Program-made: the position numbers and the translations under genes
In this document: positions 47,147-56,259 of the stretch, piece by piece
How positions within the stretch are numbered: the stretch's first letter is position 1
Layout of the letters: every line of letters begins with the position of its first letter
The notes under the pieces: generated by a model
What the model was told of the DNA's origin: nothing
What the model saw: the letters and a program-made list of their open reading frames with translations, nothing else
Databases searched by the model: none
Assembly: GCA_012960505.1 (NCBI GenBank)
Contig: DUBC01000014.1
Location: 71,845-135,844 of the forward strand
Direction of reading: 5' to 3'
DNA from: Verrucomicrobiales bacterium
GTDB lineage: Bacteria; Verrucomicrobiota; Verrucomicrobiia; Verrucomicrobiales; DEV007
DNA length: 64,000 nt

Positions 47147-48601
47147 ATGAAATTACCACGTAATACATTCTGCGGACAAACTCATCGCCGAGAATTCATG
47201 CACACTGTTGGCGGAGGGTTCACATCAATGGCTCTCACAGGAATGCTTGCCAATGATGGATTTTTCAAAGGCTCAGCAAATGCAGCTGGAGGCAATCCTC
47301 TTTATCCTAAACCTCAGATGATGCCAGCAAAGGCAAAATCAGTCATATTTCTTTTTATGTATGGCGGGCCTAGTCACATGGACACTTTTGATCACAAACC
47401 AAAACTTTACCCTTTGGATGGACAAACAATTGAAGTGAAGACCCATGGTCGAGGCGGCAAAAAGAATAAGGGTCGGGTAGTTGGTCCAAAGTGGTCTTTC
47501 AAACCTTACGGGCAGTGTGGCAAAATGGTGTCGGAGCTTTTCCCTCATGTTGGAACCTGCGTTGACGATATGGCTTTCCTTCATTCAATGACCGCCGATT
47601 CACCAATTCATGGATCTGCCATGCTCATGATGAATAGTGGATCTTTAATTAGTGGTAAGCCTTCACTAGGATCTTGGGTGAATTACGGACTCGGATCTGT
47701 GAATCAGAATTTGCCAGGTTATGTAGTGATGCTCGATCACACTGGAGGGCCTATTTCCGGTGCAAAAAATTGGACTTCTGGATACATGCCAGCCTCGTAC
47801 CAAGGTACAGTGTTCCGTCCTACGGGAGATCCGATTCTCAATCTTAAACATTCTAAAGGAATGGATGCGATTGAGCAGAGGAAAGTCATTACATCTTTAA
47901 ATCAATTAAATTCTCAACACCTTTCAGGTCGGGAGGATAATTCGAATCTTAGTGCTCGTATTGCCAGTTATGAGCTTGCTTACAACATGCAGTCCACCGC
48001 GCCTGAGGCCATAGATGTGGACTCTGAACCTCAACATGTGAAAGACTTATATGGTCTTGATGGTTCTAGGACTGATGACTTCGCTCGTAAGTGCATTCTA
48101 TCAAGAAGATTAGTGGAGCGTGGCGTTAGATTCATACAGGTATATTCTGGAGGAGCTCATAATGATTCTAACTGGGACGCGCATGGTGACCTTACAAAGA
48201 ATCATGATTATCATTGCGGCCGCACGGATAAGCCAATTGCTGGACTGCTAAAAGATCTGAAGCAGAGAGGTCTCTTAGAAGAAACTTTAGTGGTTTGGGG
48301 TGGTGAGTTCGGACGTCAACCGACTGCGGAATATGCAAAGGGAACTGGTCGTGATCATAATGCCCTCGGTTTTACCATGTGGATGGCAGGTGGAGGTATT
48401 AAGGGAGGTGTCAGCGTAGGAACAACTGATGAGTTAGGAAGTAAGGCAGTTGAGAACCCGTACCACGTGAGGAACCTTCATGCGACAGTTCTTAATCTGA
48501 TGGGGCTTGATCAAAATAATTTAAGTTATTTCTATAACGGTCTGAACCAGAAACTCGTGGGTGTTGAGGGAGCCGAGCCCATTTATCAGGCCATGGCCTA
48601 A
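47147..48601 (+). CDS. DUF1501 protein (Tat-exported, sulfatase-like fold)
   Basis: 484 residues with a twin-arginine motif near the start (HRREFMHTVGGG) and a hydrophobic stretch behind it. DUF1501 signatures: VIFLFMYGGPSHMDTFDHKP, LFPHVGTCVDDMAFLHSM, GSWVNYGLGSVNQ, WDAHGDL, VVWGGEFGR. The fold is related to alkaline phosphatase/sulfatase. It lies 45 bases behind the DUF1549 gene, the partner with which it is almost always found in PVC bacteria. Activity not established. Confidence 0.92.
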   Translation: MKLPRNTFCGQTHRREFMHTVGGGFTSMALTGMLANDGFFKGSANAAGGNPLYPKPQMMPAKAKSVIFLFMYGGPSHMDTFDHKPKLYPLDGQTIEVKTHGRGGKKNKGRVVGPKWSFKPYGQCGKMVSELFPHVGTCVDDMAFLHSMTADSPIHGSAMLMMNSGSLISGKPSLGSWVNYGLGSVNQNLPGYVVMLDHTGGPISGAKNWTSGYMPASYQGTVFRPTGDPILNLKHSKGMDAIEQRKVITSLNQLNSQHLSGREDNSNLSARIASYELAYNMQSTAPEAIDVDSEPQHVKDLYGLDGSRTDDFARKCILSRRLVERGVRFIQVYSGGAHNDSNWDAHGDLTKNHDYHCGRTDKPIAGLLKDLKQRGLLEETLVVWGGEFGRQPTAEYAKGTGRDHNALGFTMWMAGGGIKGGVSVGTTDELGSKAVENPYHVRNLHATVLNLMGLDQNNLSYFYNGLNQKLVGVEGAEPIYQAMA

Positions 48602-48631
48602 AGAATGCTATTTTATAGCAGTGACTGAGGT

Positions 48632-49582
48632 GTGAGTTTTCCAAGCCCTGAAACTGCTGGCATCAGCAAAAGAAAACGTTATCTCGTGGGTGTTTCTGGG
48701 GGACGCGATTCAGTAGCACTGTTGCATTGGCTTAAGTTCGATGTTCGATGTAGGGATATTATTGTCTGTCATCTCAATCATTCATTGAGGGGTAAGGATT
48801 CAGGTTTGGATGCGAGATTCGTTCGTAATCTTGCTCAGAGTTATGATTTTAAATTTGAATCTGAAAAGAAAGACGTTCGTAAAATATCCGAGCAGAGAAA
48901 ATCTTCAATTGAAGCGACTGCCAGGGACGAGAGATTAAAGTTCTTTGCTCAGATTTCTAGAAAGTGGCGCTGTAAGCGCGTCATATTAGCGCACCATACC
49001 GATGACCATGTTGAGACTGTACTGATGAATTTGTTTCGTGGATCAGGGAGATTGACTGGTATACGTAGTGAATCAAATATTGTATCGGATGGGGTGAGAA
49101 TCGAACTATTGAGACCACTTCTAACTGTCTGGCGCAGTGACATTGATGCTTATGTAAAATCAAACAGTATTCGTTACCGAGAAGATACAAGTAATCGGAG
49201 CAATGAATTTTTGCGTAATCGGGTGAGGAATACGCTTATTCCTAGTCTCAGAAAAATATTCCAACGCGATGTAACAAAGGCAGTTTCACGAGCTGCTGAA
49301 GTGTCTATGCGTGAATCGGATATGATTGAAGGGATTATCTTATCTTCTGAATTTTCTTGGATTAATAAAAATGAACTGCCTTTACTAAAACTTAATAAAC
49401 TAAATAGTGCGTTACAGGCACGAGCCATATTGCATTGGTTGAGAAAGGCAAATTTGCCAGGAGTAGGATTTGCAGAAGTGGAATTGGTGAGATCTTTAAT
49501 TAAAGACAAATCAACTGCCAAGATTAATCTTCCAGGAGGCAACTATGTGAGGCGCAGGAATAAGGTAATTTTTATCGAGTAG
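48632..49582 (+). CDS. tilS: tRNA(Ile)-lysidine synthase
   Basis: 316 residues. TilS modifies C34 of tRNA-Ile(CAU) with lysine so that it reads AUA. The PP-loop motif SGGRDS is at residues 22-27; also LNHSLRGKDS, EATARDERLKFF, LAHHTDDHVETVLMNLFRGSG. The C-terminal part (after ~230) is short, and lacks the extra TilS_C domains of the E. coli enzyme, as in many bacteria. The start is GTG with TGAGG just upstream. It is convergent with the hydrolase gene 3 bases away. Confidence 0.92.
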   Translation: MSFPSPETAGISKRKRYLVGVSGGRDSVALLHWLKFDVRCRDIIVCHLNHSLRGKDSGLDARFVRNLAQSYDFKFESEKKDVRKISEQRKSSIEATARDERLKFFAQISRKWRCKRVILAHHTDDHVETVLMNLFRGSGRLTGIRSESNIVSDGVRIELLRPLLTVWRSDIDAYVKSNSIRYREDTSNRSNEFLRNRVRNTLIPSLRKIFQRDVTKAVSRAAEVSMRESDMIEGIILSSEFSWINKNELPLLKLNKLNSALQARAILHWLRKANLPGVGFAEVELVRSLIKDKSTAKINLPGGNYVRRRNKVIFIE

Positions 49583-49585
49583 CCC

Positions 49586-51712
49586 TTATTTTTCTGGCCA
49601 ATTCAAATGCTGACGAAGGAACTTAAATGTTTCTTTTCCGTTGATTGTATGTGGGCCAACGAACCACTCAATTTTTGTTTTATTGCCGATACCAAGTTTT
49701 GCAGAATAAAGATTTCTGACTTTCGCAAATTCATAAGCTACGGTCTCGTCCGGAGCAACGCCATCAAAGTGTCCACGTTCAACCATAAATGGCCGAGGAG
49801 CGATCAGTGCAGCCATCTCAGCATAATTGAAGGTACTGCCCAGATCCCATTCGAAGATTTCATATTCACCGGTCCACACGTAACTGTACCTGGATCTGGT
49901 TGATGCATTTTTCCAGACCCATTCATTGAAGTCTGCTGAACATATTGAGAGACAATAATTTGAAACGAGGGGCGGGATCCGCATAGCGGATTTGCCTCCG
50001 TATGAGAGGCCGTAAAAACCAATCCGTTCTTTGTCTACGAATTCAAGCGAACCTAGCCAGTCAGTGATTTGTTGATGTTGAGGTACCATTAAAGAAAAGA
50101 GTGTTTTTCCTATTGCATTGGCTTTGAATTGCAAGGCACGAAACCTGTCTTGAAAAATGTAGATATTTTGAGGTGCAAAAGTTACAAAGCCGAGCTTGGC
50201 AAGCTCTGTTGTAAAAGCCTTATAATAATGATGATCCTTTTCTCCTATCGTGGATTGGGGACGGCCTTCTAGTCCGTGCTGACAAACTACCACGGGTCTC
50301 TTTTCTCCTTTCTTAATGCCTTTTGGAATGACAAGGATGCCATAAGCGAAGAGTCCCTTATCACCTCCAAAAACATTCAATACCACTTCGTATGTAAGAA
50401 CTTTTTCTGTTTTACTGATCAGTCTGGTCCTTGGATTGGCAGGGGCAATCTCATCATCAAATTGACCAATTACCTCTGATGCAAATTTTTTTCTATAGGG
50501 CTTGATACTGGTCTGAAACTTTTCTATTGAAGAGGTATCTAGTTTGGAAAAGTAACGCCTTCTGGTTTCTGCGCTCTGATCCAATAGTTGTTGGTTGTGT
50601 CGATCAATTTCATTGAAGGCCCGGTCTTGAACGTTGCCAAGTTCTTTTACTGGGAGTGCAACGGACTCATGTTTTTTTGCTTGCTTACCCATGTAAGTGC
50701 TCATGTCTCCGGGCTTAAGGCCTGCCCTCTTTATTTCCGATAATACCTGATCCGGACTAAAACTGGGGATCTTCCCGGGTTTGCCTCCGGTCCCTCTCGG
50801 AACGATGATTTTAGGAGACGGTGAAGGATCAATTACCAGAACCCTAGGATGAATGAGCCTAGCAATTTCAGCGTCTCCAAACTCGTTAAGGAGTCCAAAT
50901 ACGTTTCGATAAGCTGGTTCATCCCATACTCTTTCCCGTTTGCCGAAGTGGCCAATGATCCACGCACGTTCAATTCGCTTATCAACGGCTGCAGCATAAA
51001 AAGCAATGAGGCCACCTTCGCCATCACCTGCTACACCGATGCCTTGATCTGTATTGTTCAAAGCATCTATGATTGCTGACACTTTTTGAACTTCGTAGCC
51101 GATCAAATGTCTACCAAGTTCGAAAGCGGACCTGTAGAGGAACTCACGATTGCTAATTTTTCTGTGTTTTGTCTTGCGATCAATGAGCACCGGAACAAAG
51201 ACACGGTGCCCGTTCGCTGCGAGCGTCTGTGCCCTTGTTGTGTTGGCAAAACTTTCAGGATCTGGGATATAAATGGTTGTGAATTCAGCATTGTCAGGTT
51301 CGATCAATAGTCCTTCTACTGAAACGCCTCCAAAAGCTTGTAATCGAAAATTTCGAATAGAGTACTCTGGACTCTTATGAATAATTCTACCTGTGAGGAT
51401 TTCAGAACCCTTCATTCTTTCATCACGGACTCCGATAATGTGTTTTAGCTTTTCACAGTATTCTTCAGGCAAAGCAATACTATTTCGAAGTTCGGTTTTT
51501 GCATTCCTTTTTAGAACGGCGTGGTCAATTTTTTTCAACAGGAATGCATCTGCAGCATCGACTAGCTTTGAAGCAATGTCGCCTTCCCAATTGAGTGAAG
51601 CAGTGTCCTTGAGAGGATTTGCCTGACATGTTAACGTGCTTATCAGGATGAAGCCGATAGGAATTAATAAAGTAAGGTATGTGGTATTCTGATTATGCGA
51701 GGAGCGGAACAT
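49586..51712 (-). CDS. Large secreted alpha/beta hydrolase (dienelactone hydrolase/esterase-like)
   Basis: 708 residues with a signal peptide (cleavage near QANP, residue ~32). Two related halves: an N-terminal hydrolase-like region (~130-270; GVAGDGEGGL, AAAVDKRIERAWI) and a C-terminal region (~430-700) with VVVCQHGLEGRP, FAPQNIYIF, nucleophile elbow GLSYGGKSA, ALIAPRPFMVERGHFDG and PHTINGKE with the likely catalytic His. It is the third large esterase-like hydrolase of the window. Probably removes ester groups from polysaccharides outside the cytoplasm; substrate is inference. Confidence 0.82.
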   Translation of the reverse strand: MFRSSHNQNTTYLTLLIPIGFILISTLTCQANPLKDTASLNWEGDIASKLVDAADAFLLKKIDHAVLKRNAKTELRNSIALPEEYCEKLKHIIGVRDERMKGSEILTGRIIHKSPEYSIRNFRLQAFGGVSVEGLLIEPDNAEFTTIYIPDPESFANTTRAQTLAANGHRVFVPVLIDRKTKHRKISNREFLYRSAFELGRHLIGYEVQKVSAIIDALNNTDQGIGVAGDGEGGLIAFYAAAVDKRIERAWIIGHFGKRERVWDEPAYRNVFGLLNEFGDAEIARLIHPRVLVIDPSPSPKIIVPRGTGGKPGKIPSFSPDQVLSEIKRAGLKPGDMSTYMGKQAKKHESVALPVKELGNVQDRAFNEIDRHNQQLLDQSAETRRRYFSKLDTSSIEKFQTSIKPYRKKFASEVIGQFDDEIAPANPRTRLISKTEKVLTYEVVLNVFGGDKGLFAYGILVIPKGIKKGEKRPVVVCQHGLEGRPQSTIGEKDHHYYKAFTTELAKLGFVTFAPQNIYIFQDRFRALQFKANAIGKTLFSLMVPQHQQITDWLGSLEFVDKERIGFYGLSYGGKSAMRIPPLVSNYCLSICSADFNEWVWKNASTRSRYSYVWTGEYEIFEWDLGSTFNYAEMAALIAPRPFMVERGHFDGVAPDETVAYEFAKVRNLYSAKLGIGNKTKIEWFVGPHTINGKETFKFLRQHLNWPEK

Positions 51713-51785
51713 CCTTCTATATTATTGAAAATCATAACATTATGGAAAGAACTTTAATTCCATTTTTTACTTATATTCCATTTTT

Positions 51786-52451
51786 CTATCTTCCGCTGTC
51801 CGTCAATAACTCATAAAGACAGGCAATAGATTCGAAGATTGTACTTTTAACACCCGCACTAGATTGCATCCATTTTTCCGCATCATAAGCCACTGGCGGC
51901 AATGCAATAATTCCTATCTGATCTTTCTTTTCAAATACTTTTTTAACAGTGATCCAGCTCCGGCGCGCATGGACGTTTAATGTGACGAGGTCGAACGGTT
52001 CTGAACTTAGGCCACTTTGTTTCAATTCATTTTTTAAGTTTACTGCTGCGCTGAAGGTTCGGTGCCTGAGAGGTTTGCTGGCAGGAGCCAAATGTATTTT
52101 TTCTTGAGGAACACCGAGTGCCGTTAGTGTTGCAGCACCCATTTGGCTATAAGTTTTGTATTTCTCTGATATATAATAGCCTCTTTCAAGTCTAGGGCCG
52201 ATCAACCATAAGGACTCGTAGTTATTATCCTCGGCATTAAAAATTTCTGCTACCTGCTCCATGGAATTATCAGTCATCCATGACTCAACAACTAGAATCT
52301 TGGCGTTAGGAACTTTATTTGTGACTGCAAGGAAATTGTGGGATGAGAATAAAATGAATAAAATGCTCGTAACTATAATAAGGATTGAAACCAGAATGAC
52401 TGGCCATGTTGGTAACCATATAGTTCGCTTTTTGAAGAATTTAAAACCCAT
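51786..52451 (-). CDS. DUF218/YdcF-like membrane protein
   Basis: 221 residues; one transmembrane helix at ~13-36, the rest on one side. The segment AKILVVESWMTDNSM resembles the DUF218 start (VVL.GGG replaced by VVESW), followed by ALGVPQEKIHLAP, LVTLNVHARRSWITVKKVF (conserved HxxRS), and PPVAYDAEKWMQSSAGVKSTIFE. The family includes SanA, ElyC and YdcF, with roles in envelope barrier or polysaccharide handling; function here unknown. Stops 18 bases before the start of the next gene on the same strand is upstream (HD nuclease), so the pair may be cotranscribed. Confidence 0.8.
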   Translation of the reverse strand: MGFKFFKKRTIWLPTWPVILVSILIIVTSILFILFSSHNFLAVTNKVPNAKILVVESWMTDNSMEQVAEIFNAEDNNYESLWLIGPRLERGYYISEKYKTYSQMGAATLTALGVPQEKIHLAPASKPLRHRTFSAAVNLKNELKQSGLSSEPFDLVTLNVHARRSWITVKKVFEKKDQIGIIALPPVAYDAEKWMQSSAGVKSTIFESIACLYELLTDSGR

Positions 52452-52469
52452 CCTAAAATCGATCAGATG

Positions 52470-53522
52470 TTAATTATCATTGGGCTCAATTTGATCAGCG
52501 GAAGTGCCATATTTTTCTAAGGGCCTAACAATATTGGTCTCGAGTGCCCAGACTTTACTTAGAACTTCTTGCGAGAGAGGCTCCTGTTCCTCGTAACCCT
52601 GATAGATCATTTCTATTTTTGCATCAATATTATCAATATGGTGAAGAATAATGGCTTCTGGTGTTTTAGGAAGAACCGGTGATCCGTATTCTATTTTTCC
52701 ATGATGTGAGAGTATCAGATGAACTAGATGAATCCGTGCCTTTTCATTACTTGGTTCCATCATTTTCCATTCTTCACCTGCTTCCGATTCGGTTTCCCTC
52801 CATAAGGAATTTACTATTTCAGCTCCAATCGATATGTGGCCAGTGAGTTCTGCTCGGAAATCGTAAGGCATCGTAAATCCATCTTTTGGGAAAGTATTCT
52901 CCCACATTTTCCCACAATCGTGAAAAAGAATACCCGAGACCAGTAGGTCACGGTTCAGATTGGTGTAGGCTGAGCAGATCCCTTCCGCGCTCCTGATCAT
53001 TTGTGCCACGTGTTCGGTTAGTCCTCCTCGACGTGCATGATGCAAGTTTCGTGCTCCTGCCGAACGCTTAAAACGATCACCAAAGCGTTCTAGAAACTTT
53101 GTGCAGATGCTACGAAATCTTGGATCTGACAATGCTTCACATCTTGATTGGATATAATTGTAGTCCTCCTCTTGTTTTAATTTAGTTTCTTCTGTTCCTG
53201 CAAGGACATCGGCAATTTCTTCTGCTCCAAGAGTGGATAATTGCCAATCACGAGCATCGAGTCCGTATTCGTTACTTGACCAGTGCCCTCTTATCCTTAC
53301 CCATTCACTTCCTTTCAAAGATTCTGCTTGTGAGAATGCAATCGAGTCTTGCCATGCTTTTAATTTGATTGATCCGCTAGAATCACAAAGTTCTACTTCG
53401 TAATAAGGGTTTCCGTTTCGGGTTTGTTTACGTATTGAACCAGAAATTTGACCGCATACAGAATATTCTCCTGGATTAGAAGGTATAGTATTTTTGAGCT
53501 CGGCAATTATTATAGATTCCAT
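52470..53522 (-). CDS. OB-fold/HD-domain 3'-5' exonuclease-like protein (YhaM type)
   Basis: 350 residues. The N-terminal ~90 residues form an OB fold (GEYSVCGQISGSIRKQTRNG, IKLKAWQDS) as in YhaM; the HD domain occupies ~165-330 with HHARRGGLTEHVAQM, LLVSGILFHDCGK (HD pair) and SHHGKIEYGSP, ending with HHIDNIDAKIE. YhaM trims RNA or DNA 3' ends with Mn or Co in Bacillus. The organisation (OB + HD, ~310-350 residues) matches. Shares strand with the DUF218 gene. Confidence 0.85.
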   Translation of the reverse strand: MESIIIAELKNTIPSNPGEYSVCGQISGSIRKQTRNGNPYYEVELCDSSGSIKLKAWQDSIAFSQAESLKGSEWVRIRGHWSSNEYGLDARDWQLSTLGAEEIADVLAGTEETKLKQEEDYNYIQSRCEALSDPRFRSICTKFLERFGDRFKRSAGARNLHHARRGGLTEHVAQMIRSAEGICSAYTNLNRDLLVSGILFHDCGKMWENTFPKDGFTMPYDFRAELTGHISIGAEIVNSLWRETESEAGEEWKMMEPSNEKARIHLVHLILSHHGKIEYGSPVLPKTPEAIILHHIDNIDAKIEMIYQGYEEQEPLSQEVLSKVWALETNIVRPLEKYGTSADQIEPNDN

Positions 53523-53647
53523 GGATTCATATATTCAAAACATTTTCGAGCAGAAGAAACAGTATTTTCAGTCGACAATTGTTAATAAAGGTTTAATATT
53601 TACCATAACGAATGAAAGATTCGTATTAATTCACCGTTTATATAATA

Positions 53648-53770
53648 ATGGGCATTCAATGGTTTCAGGTATTTGTGTGTTTGGCTGGACTTTCAATTCC
53701 AGTCGGTGTTCTACTTTTTGCTGCTGCTGACACTGCAAAAGCAAGGAAAGAAAGTGGTGAACAGGAATAA
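53648..53770 (+). CDS. Small single-span membrane protein (40 residues)
   Basis: An ATG at 53648 opens a 40-codon frame ending at TAA 53770: one hydrophobic helix (about residues 5-27, WFQVFVCLAGLSIPVGVLLF) followed by a charged tail with two Lys-Ala-Arg-Lys residues and ending ESGEQE. The shape is typical of real small membrane proteins, and no other gene occupies this 330-base gap. A strong ribosome-binding site is not visible, so it is a candidate, not certain. Confidence 0.45.
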   Translation: MGIQWFQVFVCLAGLSIPVGVLLFAAADTAKARKESGEQE

Positions 53771-53856
53771 GATTTTTGCCGCTTATAGCTTAAGACATCA
53801 GCATTTTAAGGCGGGAAATATTTTTTTAATTCATTCCTGTTGGTCTTTTTCAAGTG

Positions 53857-54042
53857 ATGGAAATTCCTGATAAGGTGATCTGTGTTGATTGTGGGCGATT
53901 GGCGTATCGACTCACAATTGAACCTGAATTTGGGTTTTCCATTGGTGACTGGGTAGCGTATCGATGTTCAGGTTGCGGTGATCGATGGGACTTGGAGATA
54001 GGTGAGAATACGGATGAAGGCAGGGATACTAAGGATCAGTGA
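53857..54042 (+). CDS. Small zinc-ribbon protein
   Basis: 61 residues. Two CxxC-type knuckles, CVDCG at residue ~9 and CSGCG at ~37, spaced to bind one zinc, then an acidic tail. No helicase or other domain. The frame begins at ATG 53857 (a GTG lies one codon earlier) and ends 51 bases before uvrB on the same strand, so it may be cotranscribed with uvrB. Function unknown. Confidence 0.7.
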   Translation: MEIPDKVICVDCGRLAYRLTIEPEFGFSIGDWVAYRCSGCGDRWDLEIGENTDEGRDTKDQ

Positions 54043-54093
54043 AAAGAAGGAACCGGCTTGTGAAATCTCTTCATTCGTGATTCATAGAGTGTG

Positions 54094-56196
54094 ATGGCTT
54101 GCCATTTTCAGCTTCGTTCTAATTACCAGCCTTGCGGCGATCAGCGGCAGGCCATTGATAAATTAATAAAATCTTTAAGCGCTGGTAACCAGCACCAGAC
54201 CCTCCTTGGCGTGACGGGCTCAGGAAAGACATTCACGATGGCTAACGTCATTGCCGACATGAACAGACCGACCTTGGTCATGTCGCACAATAAAACCCTC
54301 GCTGCCCAACTTTATTCAGAATTCAAAAATTTTTTCCCAGCCAATGCGGTTGAGTATTTCGTATCGTATTTTGATTACTATCAACCAGAAGCATACATAC
54401 CACGCAGTGATACATATATAGAAAAGGACTCTTCAATTAATGATGAGATTGAACGTCTTCGTCTTTCGGCCATGGGGTCTCTTTTGACTAGAGAAGATGT
54501 CATTGTTGTTGCGAGCGTTTCTTGTATTTATGGCTTGGGTTCTCCTGATGACTACAAGGACATGATGTGCTCTGTTCATGTGGAGATGAAGATGGACAGG
54601 GATAAGTTTTTAACAAGGCTAGTTGATATGCTATATGAGCGTAACGATGTTGCGTTTACGCGTGGTAAGTTCCGATCTCGTGGAGACGTGGTTGATGTTA
54701 TACCTGCTTATTTGGAAAATGAAGCGATCAGAGTCGAATTCTTTGGAGATGAAATTGATAGAATTTCAGCTTTCGATCCAATTAGTGGAAACATTATTTC
54801 TCGTTTAGAAAATTATAACTTCTACCCTGCCAAGCAATTTGTTACTCCGGCTGATAAGATGGCACGCGCTATCAAAGAAATTCGCATTGAACTCGAAGAC
54901 CAAGTAGCATTTTTTGAGAAGAATCAAAAATTTATTGAGGCTCAGAGGATCCGACAAAGAACAGAATATGACATCGAAATGATGCAGGAAATGGGTTTTT
55001 GCCAAGGAATAGAGAATTATTCAAGGCACTTAGGGTCAAGATCACCTGGTTCTCGGCCTTCTACATTGATTGACTTTTTCCCTGAGGATTACTTGACCGT
55101 TATTGATGAATCACATGCCACAGTGCCTCAGGTAGGAGGAATGTATGAGGGGGATAAATCTCGAAAAACTAATCTTGTGGACTATGGATTCAGATTGCCG
55201 AGTGCACTGGATAATAGGCCACTAAGATTTGATGAATTTATGGATCTAACGGGTCAGCGTGTTTATGTAAGTGCAACACCTGCAAGATTTGAGATAGAGA
55301 ATAGCAAGGTTGGAAATTCGAAATACATAGCTAAGAAGAGTAAGAAAAAAGGATCCGGTGAGATTTTGCCAAAGTTAGCACCTCATATTTCAGGCTCTTC
55401 TCAGAAAGTTGATAAATTCAACGTTGATGATTCTGGCCAAGACTTGATCGTTGAACAGATCATTCGACCGACCGGGCTACTAGACCCATTAGTTGAACTC
55501 AAACCATTGAAAGGCCAGATAGATGAAACTATTGAACTGTGTCGAAGTGCCACTGAGTCAGATAATAGAGTCCTCGTAACTACACTTACAAAGAGGACGG
55601 CTGAGGATCTTACTGATTATTTACGTGACGTTGATCTTAGAGTTCGATATTTACACAGTGACATTGGAGCTATTGAGAGGGTAGAAATTTTAAGAGCACT
55701 GCGCGTTGGTGAATTTGATATTCTGGTAGGAATTAATCTTCTCAGAGAAGGGCTTGATCTTCCTGAGGTTGCGTTAGTTTGTATTTTGGATGCTGACAAG
55801 GAAGGTTATCTGCGAAGTGAAACCTCACTGATTCAAACGGCAGGCCGGGCAGCTCGGCACGTTGAAGGAAGAGTAGTGCTATTTTGCGATGAAATGACAA
55901 AGAGCATAGAAGGTCTTGTCAATATTACTGAATATAGGAGGCGAAGGCAGGTCGAATATAATGAAAGCAATAATATTATTCCTGAAAGTGTTCGTCGTGC
56001 TGATCAGGCATCATTACATATGACTCTTGGTGGGACAAAAGTGTCTGAGGAGATATTGGCAGGAAATGACGATGATATTGACGTGGCTCAAGTGATTAGT
56101 GAGCTGAAGGTTGAAATGCAGGAAGCGGCTTCAAAACTTGAATTTGAAAAGGCTGCACTGATCAGGGATCAGATCGATGAGCTGAAACGACAATAA
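54094..56196 (+). CDS. uvrB: UvrABC system protein B, with a lineage-specific insertion
   Basis: 700 residues. The damage-verification helicase of nucleotide-excision repair. Walker A GVTGSGKT near residue 40, beta-hairpin SYFDYYQPEAYIPRSDTYIEKD, SVSCIYGLG, DESHAT, YVSATPARFE, VRYLHSDIGAIERVEILRALRVGEFDILVGINLLREGLDLPE-type motifs V-VI, and the C-terminal UVR domain (AASKLEFEKAALIRDQI). Unusual: about 45 extra residues lie between YVSATPARFEIEN and LIVEQIIRPTG (roughly 405-448), rich in Lys, Ser and Gly, where normal UvrB has a few residues. Start taken at ATG 54094. Confidence 0.96.
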   Translation: MACHFQLRSNYQPCGDQRQAIDKLIKSLSAGNQHQTLLGVTGSGKTFTMANVIADMNRPTLVMSHNKTLAAQLYSEFKNFFPANAVEYFVSYFDYYQPEAYIPRSDTYIEKDSSINDEIERLRLSAMGSLLTREDVIVVASVSCIYGLGSPDDYKDMMCSVHVEMKMDRDKFLTRLVDMLYERNDVAFTRGKFRSRGDVVDVIPAYLENEAIRVEFFGDEIDRISAFDPISGNIISRLENYNFYPAKQFVTPADKMARAIKEIRIELEDQVAFFEKNQKFIEAQRIRQRTEYDIEMMQEMGFCQGIENYSRHLGSRSPGSRPSTLIDFFPEDYLTVIDESHATVPQVGGMYEGDKSRKTNLVDYGFRLPSALDNRPLRFDEFMDLTGQRVYVSATPARFEIENSKVGNSKYIAKKSKKKGSGEILPKLAPHISGSSQKVDKFNVDDSGQDLIVEQIIRPTGLLDPLVELKPLKGQIDETIELCRSATESDNRVLVTTLTKRTAEDLTDYLRDVDLRVRYLHSDIGAIERVEILRALRVGEFDILVGINLLREGLDLPEVALVCILDADKEGYLRSETSLIQTAGRAARHVEGRVVLFCDEMTKSIEGLVNITEYRRRRQVEYNESNNIIPESVRRADQASLHMTLGGTKVSEEILAGNDDDIDVAQVISELKVEMQEAASKLEFEKAALIRDQIDELKRQ

Positions 56197-56259
56197 TTTT
56201 TCATTAGAAGTCATATATCTTTGGTTTCACAATCGTTATCTTGAGGCTAATTTAAACTA

